Source: Acridotheres tristis (taxonomy: Eukaryota; Chordata; Aves; Passeriformes; Sturnidae). Taken from it: 64,000 bases of DNA. The position numbers and the translations under genes were made by a program. Within the stretch, counting starts at the first letter, position 1. Every line of letters begins with the position of its first letter. Below are positions 11,200 to 22,989 of this stretch, one piece after another. The notes below the pieces were generated by a model. That model ran no database searches. It had not been told where the DNA came from and saw nothing but the letters and a program-made list of their open reading frames with translations. Location: assembly GCA_037013685.1 (NCBI GenBank), contig CM072899.1, positions 2,101,479 to 2,165,478 on the forward strand, in the 5' to 3' direction.

Positions 11200-14100
11200 T
11201 ATCAAAAGCTGCTACACCCCATTCTGTACTGGGGAATTGCACCCCTGGTACCCGAAGGGATATTTTTCCTTCATTTATCGTGGATGCACCACTCCCATCC
11301 ACCAGCAGCTTCCAGCCAGGACCGACATCTCCCAGCCTGAGAGCTCCACTCATGGACCAGCTCAGCTCTATTTCCACCTGGATTTGCTGGAGGGAACAGC
11401 TCCCTCCCAGTTCAGGAGACCTGGAGGGGAACAGGAGGGAATCCAGCACCGGCCCCAGGTCTGGGAAAGCTTTTCCATGAGGAACAGGCTGGAGGCAGGC
11501 AGAGCCAGATGGAGCCCACCAAAGTGAGCACAGCGCTGGGGAGAGCGGGTAAATATTTGACATTCAGAGCTACACTAATTAGACATCGAGAAGAAACGAA
11601 AGGTTTTGTACCAATCAAAATATTACTCTATTTACTGTAACTGTTCAACTCATCACTTCACTCAGGCAAAGTTTGGGAGAACAACTTGCACAAGTTAAGC
11701 AAAGCTCCAACACCAACGTCGCTGCGTATTTTTAGGCACTTACAAAGCCGAAAACAAAGAGGAAAAAAAAAAACCAAAACCCTGCAGTTTGGGCTTAGCC
11801 AAGGCTGATCTCCTCAGTACAGCGAGAATTCGAGCCCACGTGGCTCCCAGCACCCCTGAACCCCCGTGGGCAGGAGCCAAGGCACAGGAGGTGTCTCACA
11901 GAGCAGCTGGCACACACAGCCTCCAGAGCTGCACCTCACCACGCTCCCGGCTTTTGTTTCCCCATCCCCGTCACGCCTGAGTGCAGCACCGAGTGTGGGT
12001 GGCTTTTTTTGGAACTTACGTGGGAGACTCTGGATGAAATCTGAGTTTTTCTCTCCCCCCCCCCACGGCCCCCAAATGCAGTTACTACCAAGTCATTGCT
12101 GCTCACGTTGGGTGGGCACTCGCTCCAGCACAAACCTCCTCTCCCATGTGCCCATCCAGCACTTTGGATACTTCAGCGTTTTGGGGTAGAAGGAGCAGGT
12201 GAGAAACCTCCAATTCTGATTCTGTCTGCTTAGCACACCAAGCCAGCGGCGTGTATCCACTCCAAGCCTTCAGAAATTGCAGGTTCCAACAACAGGAACA
12301 CTTTTATGGACAATTTCTTGAAACGCTCTGCCTTGGCAGAGAGATATTGAGTCAGACCGGGGAGGAGGCACATGCAGAATATTCTGTTTTCAGCACAGGA
12401 TTTCATCCCACAGGAATGGCAAGATACTCTTGAAAAAACCTGCAGATTTAGTGCTCAGGTGATGAGTGCTGGGTTAATGTTTGGACTCCTCTCAGAGGGC
12501 TTTTCCCACCTTTAAAATTCTGTGTTGGAGACGGTGATTAAATTAATTGTACATTATCTTCACCAGCAGCACTGAACCTGAACCTCCAGGCTGGAAAATC
12601 TGAAGCTTTTAAATTATATTCCCCCCAAACATCAGCAATGCCGAAGCAATTTTGCTAAATAAAAAAAGAAACCTCCCCTAGCCTGGAGGGTTTGGCTACA
12701 GCTTCCCAAGAATTCAAACCCACACCTTCATCCCAAGTGAAAAACAACCTGGAACAGGTTGAGGGGCACAGACTGTGCTCCCTCCCTCAGGTGCCACTAT
12801 GGAAGACAGCACACTAAAACCTGAATTTAACAGGTTCAGTATTTTCTGCATCCCTTGTCAACAGAAGGCTTTGAAAAAAAAAACCCTGAGAACACAGAGA
12901 GGAAGTTGTCTCCAAAGGAAAAGGCAACAACACTCTTTTAGTGCAGCTCCCCAGTCACCACTGCAGTCGTTCTTGAAGCTGTAACTTCCAAAAAAACCTA
13001 AAAAGAAACTCGGTTTTGTGCAAGCCTCATTTCATGTAAAGGAACAGCACATCCTTCAAGAGGGGGGAAAAAAAAAACGACTTAAGGAGAGAAAATAAAA
13101 ATAGAGAGGATTCATTTCACAGTAATACTGTGTATTTGCACAGAGAAATTCCACTTTTTTTGTGGAGGCAGTTCTTTGGGAGCTGGCAAGAGGGAGCACT
13201 GATGAGAGCCTGGAGAAGTGCTGATCTCTCATCTGCTGCCAGCAGAAATCCATACATTACACTCCGAGTTTCTGTTGACACAAACTCATGCAGACGGGGC
13301 TGAAAGCAGCATTCCAGAGAAACCCGAGGTGCGTTTCCCACCTGGAAGTTGCTCAGCATAATTTGCAGACCCTGCCACCCCTAATGCAGCTTTCCCTGGA
13401 GCACCTGGAGGTGAGGCTGCAGGGAAGGGCTGATGGAGTTTCCCTGGGGATTGAACTCAAACCTGGCCCAGGACAGGAACATTACCGAGCATCAGGCTGG
13501 GATTCCTCAACCCACAATTCTCCCTCGGTCACTCCAAGCAGACAACAACTCATTTGCTGATTATTCTTCTCTTTTTACTGTCCCTGGCTCTGTTGTGGGT
13601 TTGGGTTTATGGAATCAGCCTCCTCTGGCACTGTTTGCATCACCTGCCAAACCACAGATTTGTCCCATCTTCCAAATTCAGCTTTTTACCAAGATGAAAT
13701 GATGAGATTTTGCATCTCTGCTTCACTCCAGTCTCAAATTAGACACTCCAGGAGCCCTCAGACTGCAGATTTGTCTTCATCTCAACCCCTCTGGACACTG
13801 TACAGACCTTTTCCTGCTCTCTAATACGAACTTCCAAACCTTCCATACAATATTCTTCAATTAGGATAAAGGAACAGGAGAACCACAATCCTGTGGACTG
13901 TGGGCTCATTAATAAATGTTAATAAACCATCAAGTGCATCTGAACCTGCTCTTGCTTATCTTCATTTCCAGCAGCCCTCAGCAGGAAAGCTGCTCTGCTG
14001 CCATCCCTATTCCTGCTCCAAGAGGACATTCCTCACACAAAACCCATGCCCACCCCAGCTCTGCCCTAATCCCGGCTCTGCTGCTTCTCAAAACAAACCC

Positions 14101-15600
14101 AGAGCACGTCAACTCTGAATTTTCACCTCCCAGCCCTTGCCCAGCATCCCTGGTGTTCCTCCTGCTCACCAATTTCAGCAGTGCATCGATTATGGGAGCT
14201 CAAAGGAACAGGCAGAGTTTTCTGGAGCTGAAATATAAATTCCATGTGCAGAAGCATTTCCTGTGCATTTAAACACTGTTTAGTGAGTCAGCCAAAATCA
14301 TTCTGCAAGTGTCATCTATCTCCTGAAGGAAAGACTCCAGCAGCCTAATCCCCAGCACAGCTCTCCCAGGGACTGAGGGCTTTAACTTCCAAGCAAAATG
14401 CTGTCAGAATAGAGATCTCATGTGATTTATTCTAACCAAAAAAAAAAAAGGAAAAAAAAAAATTCAAACTCTTATTTGGTCTCATCAAGTGGGGATGAGC
14501 GTTACAAATTTATATTGGATTTTCAGGCTTTACAATTCCATTTGTTCTTTGTCATTTGCTTCACAAATGAAAAGAACACTGAGATTTCTCTGACAAGCTC
14601 TCCAAACAACTGTGGTGTCTATATTTATTATTAATATGCAGCCATGCAGGTCAAAGGGATTCACCAGCTGATGCCTAAATTGAACTTGTAAGGTGCATAA
14701 CCCTTAAAATTGTCTCTACTACTTAAAATGGGTTTTCCTGCTCCATCAAAAAAAAAAAAAAAAGAAAATTTTTACTGACTGCACAGAGAAGAACCTGCTT
14801 GAAAGACCTTCTCCCAAAGGTGTTTTCTTACAGAGGTTCAGGTGGAGAGTCCAGAGATGAGGAAAAATCCCGGGATAACTCCAGGAGCTGCACTCGGAGA
14901 GGACGAGGTGTTCATCACCTTCCTACTTGAAATGCAAAGTAATGACACAAATGAAATTGGTTTGCATTGTGTGAGCGATGCCTCTGTCTCTCCAAAGTGC
15001 TGATTAAGAGATCCTCTTCTCATTTGCATAGAGCCATCAACTTCCCCGAGGTTATTGCTGAACTTGTCAGGCTTTGCTGACACAAAGGGACAAAGTCACA
15101 CTTTGGGCTTGTGGCTTTTCCCTACCAACGTCAAACATCTTCATTTCATCCTCCACGCAGCAGAAGGGGGTGGGTTGTAGCAGCTCCCCTTAAGGAAGCG
15201 ATCACATTTTAGTCACCAGAAAGTGCAGGTTTATAATCTCAATTCTGCTGAGGTGTCAGTGTAGCGGCTCGAAAGCTGCACAAGACCCGAATTCACTGCC
15301 TGTCCTCGGGGAGCTGAGCTGGGGGAGCTTCCCCAGCCCCTGCTCTGAGACAATCCCACCACAGCTCGACAAAAAACGATGGGATCTCCTAAAACTTGTG
15401 CATTTCTGGGCTGGAACTCGTCTCAGCTGATGGCACAGCCCAGAAGAGTCCAACGTCACATCATGGCATGGGAACTTATGAACTCAAACCTGCTCCCCTT
15501 CATTCCTTGTTCCCACCACTCCATTGGAGGAAATGTTTTCTAACTGGGATTGCAGTGCCAGAAGCAAGAACTGAGAGTGATCAGAAATCTCTCCAATCAC
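11200..15600. other. Non-coding stretch, no gene recognised
   Basis: Mostly unique-looking sequence. Small features are a C11 run at about 12,054-12,064, A runs at about 14,440 and 14,749-14,763, and an isolated strong minus-strand donor-like site CAC|GTAAGT at about 12,017. No partner acceptor is convincing for that site. Several open frames of 60-190 codons have no recognisable domain. Confidence 0.5.
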
Positions 15601-16081
15601 CTGCAATCAATCAGGAAAGGTCACCGATAAAAAAAAAAAAAAAACCAAACCAGGCACTGAGTAATTAATTACACAACACATAATAATTAGCAGCCCTGAC
15701 AGTTCATTTCCCAGGTTTTACCATTGGGTTTTTAGCTGAGGTGACAATTAGGGGCTTATTTGCCAAGCTAAGGTTTGCACTCACAGTCCCCTGATTGCTG
15801 TAAACGAGGGCCTCAACTATTTACTGCTAATAAAACATTTCCAACTTTTAGCAAAATTATCTCCCAGCACTCAGCAGTGAGATTTTTATGACCTTCTGTG
15901 GTGAGGAATCATCTTGTGCAGGGAGATAAAATGGATGTACGCCCACAGCCTCTCCTCGCTGCAGCTCCAGCTCCATCACCATTAAATTGTTTGTTTTGCT
16001 TCTTCTTAATTTGTTCCTTGTCCTTGCAAACCCGAAGACATTTCGGATCGCCCACATCCTCCCTCAGCACCACGTTCTCCC

Positions 16082-16112
<31 letters not shown>

Positions 16113-16898
16113 AAAAAACCAACAAGGTCTACTGCCTTCCAAGTTGGTTTTTTGGAAGAATTGAAGAAGTTGCACAAGTAGGTCAGGCAGTGCACAGACA
16201 TGGGCAGGATGCACAGGGGGCTGAAGTTTCCTGTGGCCACTCAGCCACAAAAAATTAAAAAAAATTTTAAAAATTTAAAAAAAAAAAAAAAAAAAAAATC
16301 ACTTCCAGGTGCGCCCTCCCATTGTTTCATGTGGAAAAAAGCAACAGGATTGAGTAAGAGATGTAACTTGATGGATCAAAGTTGGATGAGCAGAGAGTGA
16401 CATTGATAACACCAAAAAATGAAAAAAAAGTTGGAAAGAAAGTCCCAAAGATTTGCAGGTTCTCAACAAAACCTGGGGGTTTGCCTCAACACAAGCAGCA
16501 TTCTTTTTAAATTTTAATTTTTTTTTTTTTAAACCCATCATCCTGGGGGAACTGTTACATTCCTATTTATTAATGCTCTGAAAACCAGCAGAGCCACATC
16601 AACTCTGCTCCTGCTCTTGGAGAGAACCCTGGATAAAGCCAGGAGAGGAAATATCCCGCTGGAAAAGCAGTGGATATTCAAAAAAACTTCAACTTGAGCA
16701 AAAAACTCTTATTTTTAAAAATTCTCAACTGTAACTAAGCAGAACTGTTGCATTAGCAATTTTTAAGACAATTATTTAGCAAGTCGTGGTTGCCACTAAG
16801 GAAAACTGGAAAAAAGCCACCTTGGCTTTTTAAGAGCCAGCTGGAAAAGGTGATAAAATCCAGGATTTTGAAAGCTGGAAAATCATACATGAAACTAC

Positions 16899-16937
<39 letters not shown>

Positions 16938-17520
16938 ATATTTTTACCTTATTCAGCTGCTCTAAGCAGTGAGCACAAAGGAAAGCAAGTAAGTGTAATA
17001 AAATTGACACGGCATCAGCAAAAGCCTCCCAAAAACCCTCCCAAAAGCAGGAGAATGTCAGTAGTGACTGAGGTACAATAAAACTTCCCTTCCCTGCAAA
17101 AAGCACCCAGGATTTCTTGGGCACAGCAATTCCAGCACTAATCAGCAAGCCATGGTAGGAAATTGTGTCTCAGTCAAACATTTCTTCCAGGGGATTCATA
17201 AAATACCCCCAAATATCAAAAAAACAGCAATAAAATACAACCTTTTCTAAGGTAAATTCCTTCTGAATTATGGCTTATAAATGAAGGCATTAATACATAA
17301 AAAAAATCTCATTATTTAGGAGCAGCAGACAGCAACTAAAGGTGAGCTCAAGCCCAAAACCCATGAGGAGGAACAAGCCCAGAAAGGAAGTTTTTTTTTT
17401 TCTCTATTATTTCCACCAGCCCATCTGAAATAAACCATCAAGGTGGAAGATGGGACTGTCCCCCATGTGTGACAAGTGTAAGCTTGTCAAGACAAAAAAA
17501 AAAAAAAAAAAAAAAAAATT
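15600..17520. repeat. Cluster of long poly(A) tracts
   Basis: Long A runs occur at about 15,629-15,645, 16,082-16,110 (29 A), 16,277-16,298 (22 A), 16,900-16,934 (35 A) and 17,494-17,518 (25 A), with a T run at 16,518-16,530. All the longest ones are A on the plus strand. No SINE-like body or target-site duplication could be identified next to them. Confidence 0.8.
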
Positions 17521-17780
17521 TAGTTTAGCACCACCTACTTAATGCACAATCATTTTACGAAAAAACCCAGACAAATCCTGAACAATGGGTCTAAAATACT
17601 TTCAAAATACTCACTAAAAATCAAGATATTTTAGTGAGGGCCATGTGTATTGATCACACACAAACAGCATGCTCTAAATATTAACTATAAAATCAGAGGA
17701 GCTTCATAGACAGCAGCAAGTTGCTCCCTTCAGATTTCTCCTAATTTAACTAATATTGTCTTCCTGAATCTCCACAGAAA

Positions 17781-17934
17781 CACTGAAATACCACGAATAT
17801 TTTTTTGTCCTGCAAGAAGTTACCTCCTTTTCAATTCCCACTCCTGAAACAAACAAACACTGAAATACCACCAATATTTTTTGTCCTGCAGGAAGTTACC
17901 TCCTTTTCAATTCCCACTCCTGGAACAACACACT
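17781..17934 (+). repeat. Tandem duplication, two 77-bp copies
   Basis: The unit starting 'cactgaaataccac' at 17,781 repeats at 17,858, including 'aatatttttttgtcctgca' and 'ttacctccttttcaattccc'. The copies differ at a handful of positions (for example cga/cca and gaa/gga). This is a local direct duplication with no sign of a mobile-element boundary. Confidence 0.9.
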
Positions 17935-20206
17935 TCAAAAAAAACAGGGAGGATTTTTTCTTTTTTTTTTTTTTTTTAATTTTTCTATTCCCTCAGATGC
18001 AGTAGGTTATGACTAGAGGAAAATTAAAAAAAGAAATCAGGGAAGAACTGGGTTGTAATGTAATGTGCCCACATTCAGAGGCACAGCAAGGCAGCAGCCT
18101 GCATCCCAGTGATGCTGAGCCCTTTCCACACCAAGCAGCACAAGCTCAGCTCCCCAGCCCTGACATCTGTCAAAACAGAACAGCTCTCCAGCAATAATTG
18201 AGATGGGGAACTTTTCCCCACTCCTCTCCCTCCAGGAGTTCAGTTATTGCAGCAGCATCATGAATAAGCAGGATTATTTGCAGGGAAAATTAGAAAAAAA
18301 GAGAAGGAAATATAATAAGCATAGGATTTGCCAAAATCCCTTTTTGTTTAATATATATATGAATTACTCTATTTTTTTTTTTGCCTTCATTGTGTTCCAC
18401 AGCAGCAGAGAGATCAGATCACCACTTTCCCCTCTGCCTTGGCCGTGGGGACAGTGACAATTTGGGTTCTGCAGGAGCCCAGGGGTGTTGGCACCCTCGG
18501 CTTCCACATCAGCCCCTCCATGGGGCAGCTGGGCCAGGCTGGGACATTCCTGGGCCTGGAGGATCCCTACGGTCCCTTCCCCCCCAGCATTTCAACAATT
18601 CCAACTTCTCACACTGTTTCAGTCCCAACATGGTTTAAAACCATTTGAAAAGCCCAGGGTATTTTGAGTTTTAGCTGCTCAGCTCTCTTCCCAGTGCCTG
18701 GAACTCCTGCCTTGATCCTTTGGTACCCAACGCTGAAACTCAACCAGTTTCAGCAGGAAGAACACAATAAAGGTGCCAGACTTTTCCAAGGCTCTCATTT
18801 TGCTGGGGTGATGCTCTCTGAAGCTTCCCTGAGATCACAGGGAAGGAGGAGGGCTGGGAATCCCACACAAAAAAAAAAAAAAAAAACCCAGGAGCAGCCA
18901 AAAATCCTGCTCACAAAGGTCAGAACGGGAACTTGGCAACTGAGAGTCCAAAAAAAATGAGGATAAAAGACTGAGCCAAGCACATTGTGTGGGCAGCAGC
19001 TGCTGCAGGAGGAACCCCAGGAACACCCAGTGGGGCTGGGAGCTCCAGGATCAGCTCAGCCCAACCCCTGCCATGGGCAGGACAACCTCCCTGAGCCCCA
19101 GCTGATCCTCAGGGGAGCCAAGAAATCCCCTCACACAGCTGCCAACACTGGCCAAGCATCAGGGACCTCAAAATAAAATAAAAAAAATAATAAATAAAAA
19201 AAATTCCAAATTAAAACAAGCGAACTTCAAAACTACTTCTGTTTTAGCACAAAGTTGCAATTTAGTTCTTACTGAGAAATAGGAATTTTGCTGTTTAAGG
19301 GAACTACAGAAAGTAGAAAATTATCCAAGAATGCATTTAAGCAAATTTGTTGTTTCATAAAGCAATGAGGGCTCTGTGAGATGGTATAAACCTATTTTTT
19401 ACATTTCACAGGTATAAATATATTGTGTGTATCTTTATAAATATCCCACACAAAACCAGCTGAGACATTCGGCTCTAATCAAGGCAAACACTCAGACTCT
19501 GGAAACTTCAAAAATTTCAGTTTTTTTTTTCCCCTCTTTGCACCTTTTATCTTGTAAATAACATATTTAACTAAAGCCTGGGGTCAAGTGAAGCTTAGAG
19601 GAAAAGCAGAAACTCAAATAGTTTTGTTACATCTAAATAAGTATTTAAAAAAGAAATCTAGAATGGCTTTAGGTCTGAAGTCTATTACTGCAAGAAAGCT
19701 GGCTAGAAATTGTTCAAGAGGAAAAAACCAGGGCAGTTCAATATATTTCTACAAATATCTTAAGGAGAATGAAGATTTATAAAAGTGTTAATTTTTGCAA
19801 GTATTTTTGCTTTTCCTGAAAAAAATAAGTTGATTTTGCTTTTTGTTTTTCAAAGCTAAAAAGTTTGAGGATTCAGCGAGTAAACTACTTTTTTCATTTT
19901 ATTTTGGGGTCTTTTAGCCAGTTTTACTAAAAAAAAAAAAAAAATGCATTTAATTTAAAATCCCCATCAGGTGTCAAACCTATTTTACGTCTCACTTTTA
20001 GTTCTACCTGAAGGTCGTGCTCAAAGGTGGAGCACCAGGGGATGGTGCCAGGACCCAGCCAAGCCCAGCAGAGCCACTGCTCCTCCCTGGGCTCCTAAAG
20101 GGTCACCGTTCCATCAAAATGCTGAATTATTCAGCAGGCAGCTGCTGATGTTTCACACAGGTCATAAACTCCCCAGCACACAGGCAGCTCAGCCTGGGCC
20201 AGAATT
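17935..20206. other. Non-coding stretch, no gene recognised
   Basis: Contains a T run at 17,961-17,977, an A run at about 18,869-18,886 and a very A/T-rich segment at about 19,160-19,960, including 'aaataaaataaaaaaaata'. The segment at 19,045-19,130 ('cccaacccctgccatgggc') may be a degraded CR1 scrap but is too short to call. No gene recognised. Confidence 0.5.
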
Positions 20207-20697
20207 CCAGGGATGAGAATGTTCAGGGATTCAGGCACACAAGGGAACCAGAGCCACCAGCCTGGGGCTCTCCTCAATTTCTCACCATTTTGTGCCTGTT
20301 TTGATGAACAAACCCCAAATTTTCCATCCCAGGGATGAGAATGTTCAGGGATTCGGGCACACACGGGAACCAGAGCCACCAGCCTGGGGCTCTCCTCAAT
20401 TTCTCACCATTTTGTGCCTGTTTTGATGAACAAACCCCAAATTTTCCATCCCAGGGATGAGAATGTTCAGGGATTCGGGCACACACGGGAACCAGAGCCA
20501 CCAGCCTGGGGCTCTCCTCAATTTCTGACCATTTTGTGCCTGTTTTGATGAACAAACCCCAAATTTTCCATCCCAGGGATGAGAATGTTCAGGGATTCGG
20601 GCACACACGGGCTCTGCTCTCCATCAGAGCCACCAGCCTGGGGCTCTCCTCAATTTCTCACCATTTCGTGCCTGTTTTGATGAACAAACCCCAAGTT
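20207..20697 (+). repeat. Tandem array, 4 copies of a 122-bp unit
   Basis: Units start with 'ccagggatgagaatgttcag' at 20,207, 20,329, 20,451 and 20,573, an exact 122-bp spacing. Copies are nearly identical. The last copy carries an extra 'ctctgctctccat'-like segment at about 20,612 and then diverges. The high similarity implies recent expansion. Minus-strand open frames at 20,131-20,608 are repeat artefacts, because 122 is not a multiple of 3 and each copy is therefore read in a different frame. Confidence 0.95.
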
Positions 20698-21787
20698 TTT
20701 TCACTATTTACACATCTGTATAAAAGCATTGCTAACTCGAATTTGATCACTGCTGTACCACGTTAAGGATGTTGTTGCTCATGATTTAGGCTGGGCCATC
20801 TCCAAGCAGGAGTGTGAGGGAGTTTTTTTGGGAAAAGCTCCTGGCTGCTCATCCCCAGAGCTCTGAGCAATGGAGCAACTCATAGAGAAATAGCCCAAGT
20901 AAAATAAAAAAATAAAAAGTAAAGCAAGTTGCTATTTAAGAAAGAGAAACACCACCTTTTTCTTTTCACTGTTCTTTTCATAGACTTAATAAAATGCATG
21001 GAAATAAAACCTTAAAAATATCGTTATAAATACAGAAATAGATGGAATAGAATGGAAGGAATTAACCAGTAAATGCCACGGAAGGGAGATACAGGAATAA
21101 CACACAAAGCAAAATCTCCAGTGAAAAATATCATGAAGCTGCATGGCATGGGGTGAATTTCCTTTTTGTACAGCTTCTATAGCCCAGCTATGGAAAACAC
21201 CTCATTGTGATCTTGTGTAGTTTGAGCAGGAGTTCACTAAAATATCCTCCAAGGTTCTGACCAGCTTGAAAACCCAGCTGACCACTATGGGCTGCTCATG
21301 GTTTGCAAATAAATCCTAAAGCAGCTCCTACTGAGCCAGACCCAGCTCCAAGACGGTTCTCAATATAAAATAAACCTTATTACTTCCAACCACAAGAAAA
21401 GCAGGAGAATTAGAGATACCTTTCAGGGAGCAACAGCACCCAAAGGTGTTCCATAGGAGCCTCATTTTCAAGACACCAAAGTATTATTTACATAACAACA
21501 TCAGTTTTATCAAGGGAGGTAAAGCACAGGAGGTATTGGGGTAGGGAAATTAAGTTGTATGAAACAGAGACACAAATAAACACAGACCCTGCAAGCAAAT
21601 TTCTCACTCCACCACCTCCCTCAACACCCCAAAGACCCCCAGACCTCCTGAGAGCCCCCCCTGACTCACCAAGGCTGGACCAGATCCTGGCAGCTCCTTC
21701 TGCTCTGCCTCAGAGCTCAGCCCAGCAGGGTTTGGGCATTTCCACCCTCTATAAGGAGCTCCTGCAGCCTCACCTCCTCCCCCTGCT
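20698..21787. other. Non-coding stretch, no gene recognised
   Basis: Unique-looking A/T-rich sequence grading into C/T-rich sequence from about 21,600. No repeat family or exon recognised. Confidence 0.5.
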
Positions 21788-21905
21788 CCAGGTGAGGATC
21801 CAGTTTACCCAACCAGCTCCAGGTGAGGGTCCAGCTCACCCAACCAGCTCCAGGTGAGTGTCCAGCTCACCCAACCAGCTCCAGGTGAGGCTCAGCTCAC
21901 CCAAG
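21788..21905 (+). repeat. Tandem array of a 31-bp unit, nearly 4 copies
   Basis: Copies start with 'ccaggtgag' at 21,788, 21,819, 21,850 and 21,881, each followed by 'ccagctcacccaaccagct' or a close variant. The fourth copy is shorter. Every copy contains 'caggtgag', a splice-donor-like word, but this is a property of the repeat and not evidence of exons. Confidence 0.92.
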
Positions 21906-22371
21906 CCTGCCCAGCTGCACCACCAACACTCCTCATTCCTGCCACAGCACCTGGAAATGCTCCACGAGGAAGAAAAATGAGTGGAAAGGTGGCTTTGATT
22001 CCCACTGGTGGCTCGGGTGGGACAGGAGAGGAACCTCCCAGAGCTACTCCCTCAGGTCCACAGGAGATGATCCCATGGCATCACCACAAATCTGACAGTG
22101 CCTGCCTGGGGCTCTGCTGCTGAGTGCAGAAGCAGCAGTGAAAAGATGCTCCTGTTAGATCAGAGAGAAAATCCTCTTAAACTCAGGGGTCTCAGCTGAA
22201 GCAAAGCCAAGCCCAGGCAGCTCCAACCCAACAGGAGACAGGGACTGTGCCATGAGAGCTCCCTGGTGCTACTCAGAATCCCAAATATTCTCCCAGATCT
22301 TCAGATTAGAGAGCCCCAAACGACAATGAAGTGGCCTTGAGCAAGGAGCAGCATGAGGCCTCTCCCTTCTC

Positions 22372-22765
22372 TGATGCCCTTTGACCAGGGCTACCTAAAA
22401 ACAGAGGCCAGACAGAATTAAGGGAATAAAAAGCTGTTCTAGTTATTGAAGGGGCTTCAGGTCACGGGTTTTCACACTTTGATAAGTTTGCTCCATTTGC
22501 ATTTTGGGGGTTAATCTTCCAATTCCAGCTCCAGGTAATGAAGTCATTTACCCCAAGTTTGCTCCCCCCAGCTCACTTTTATTTACATTTCTCAGGGCCT
22601 GAGGCAGTGAGGTGTCCTTGATTCCCAGCCTGGAGAGGAATTGTTGTGTCTGCCCAAAATGGGAGAGCAGCAGCCAGCGCTGGATATGGAGTTTGGAGTT
22701 ACACACTAAAGAACTGCAGGATTACAAATAGATGAAAAGATACAAGCTGAAATCCTAAGGCATCA
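22372..22765 (+). mobile_element. Three-copy LTR-like element, copy 2
   Basis: Same element as 8,226-8,656. It begins TGATGCC and ends GGCATCA (perfect 7-bp inverted ends), flanked on both sides by tctc (22,368-22,371 and 22,766-22,769), a perfect 4-bp candidate target-site duplication. Relative to copies 1 and 3 it has lost an internal segment of about 40-50 bp between 'cttcaggt' and 'cgggttttcaca'. The octamer-like ATTTGCAT is retained. No coding capacity. A solo LTR is most likely, with a non-autonomous DNA transposon as the alternative. Confidence 0.8.
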
Positions 22766-22989
22766 TCTCCATCACAGCCTTTCCCAGCAAGGACAGAACC
22801 CCTCAGCTGGAAGTCAGAGCTCCTCTGCAATGCTAACACTCAGAAAACACTGGATTTCTTTTTTAAAAGACAAGGTCTGGAGGCTGAGAAGCGGCTGTGG
22901 CTGTAAAGCTGAGCCTAAGAGGGGTGATGGAGGGCTGAGGATGGCAGCAAGGGGAACAAAATCATCATCACTAGCGCTGGACATGAAAG

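Noticed and set aside
11997..12040. Strong minus-strand donor CAC|GTAAGT near 12,017
   Set aside because: The only nearby acceptor-like site would make a 21-bp exon after a purine-rich, unconvincing branch region.
19045..19130. Possible CR1 scrap around 'cccaacccctgccatgggc'
   Set aside because: Only a short stretch is similar, without the neighbouring CR1 landmarks in order.
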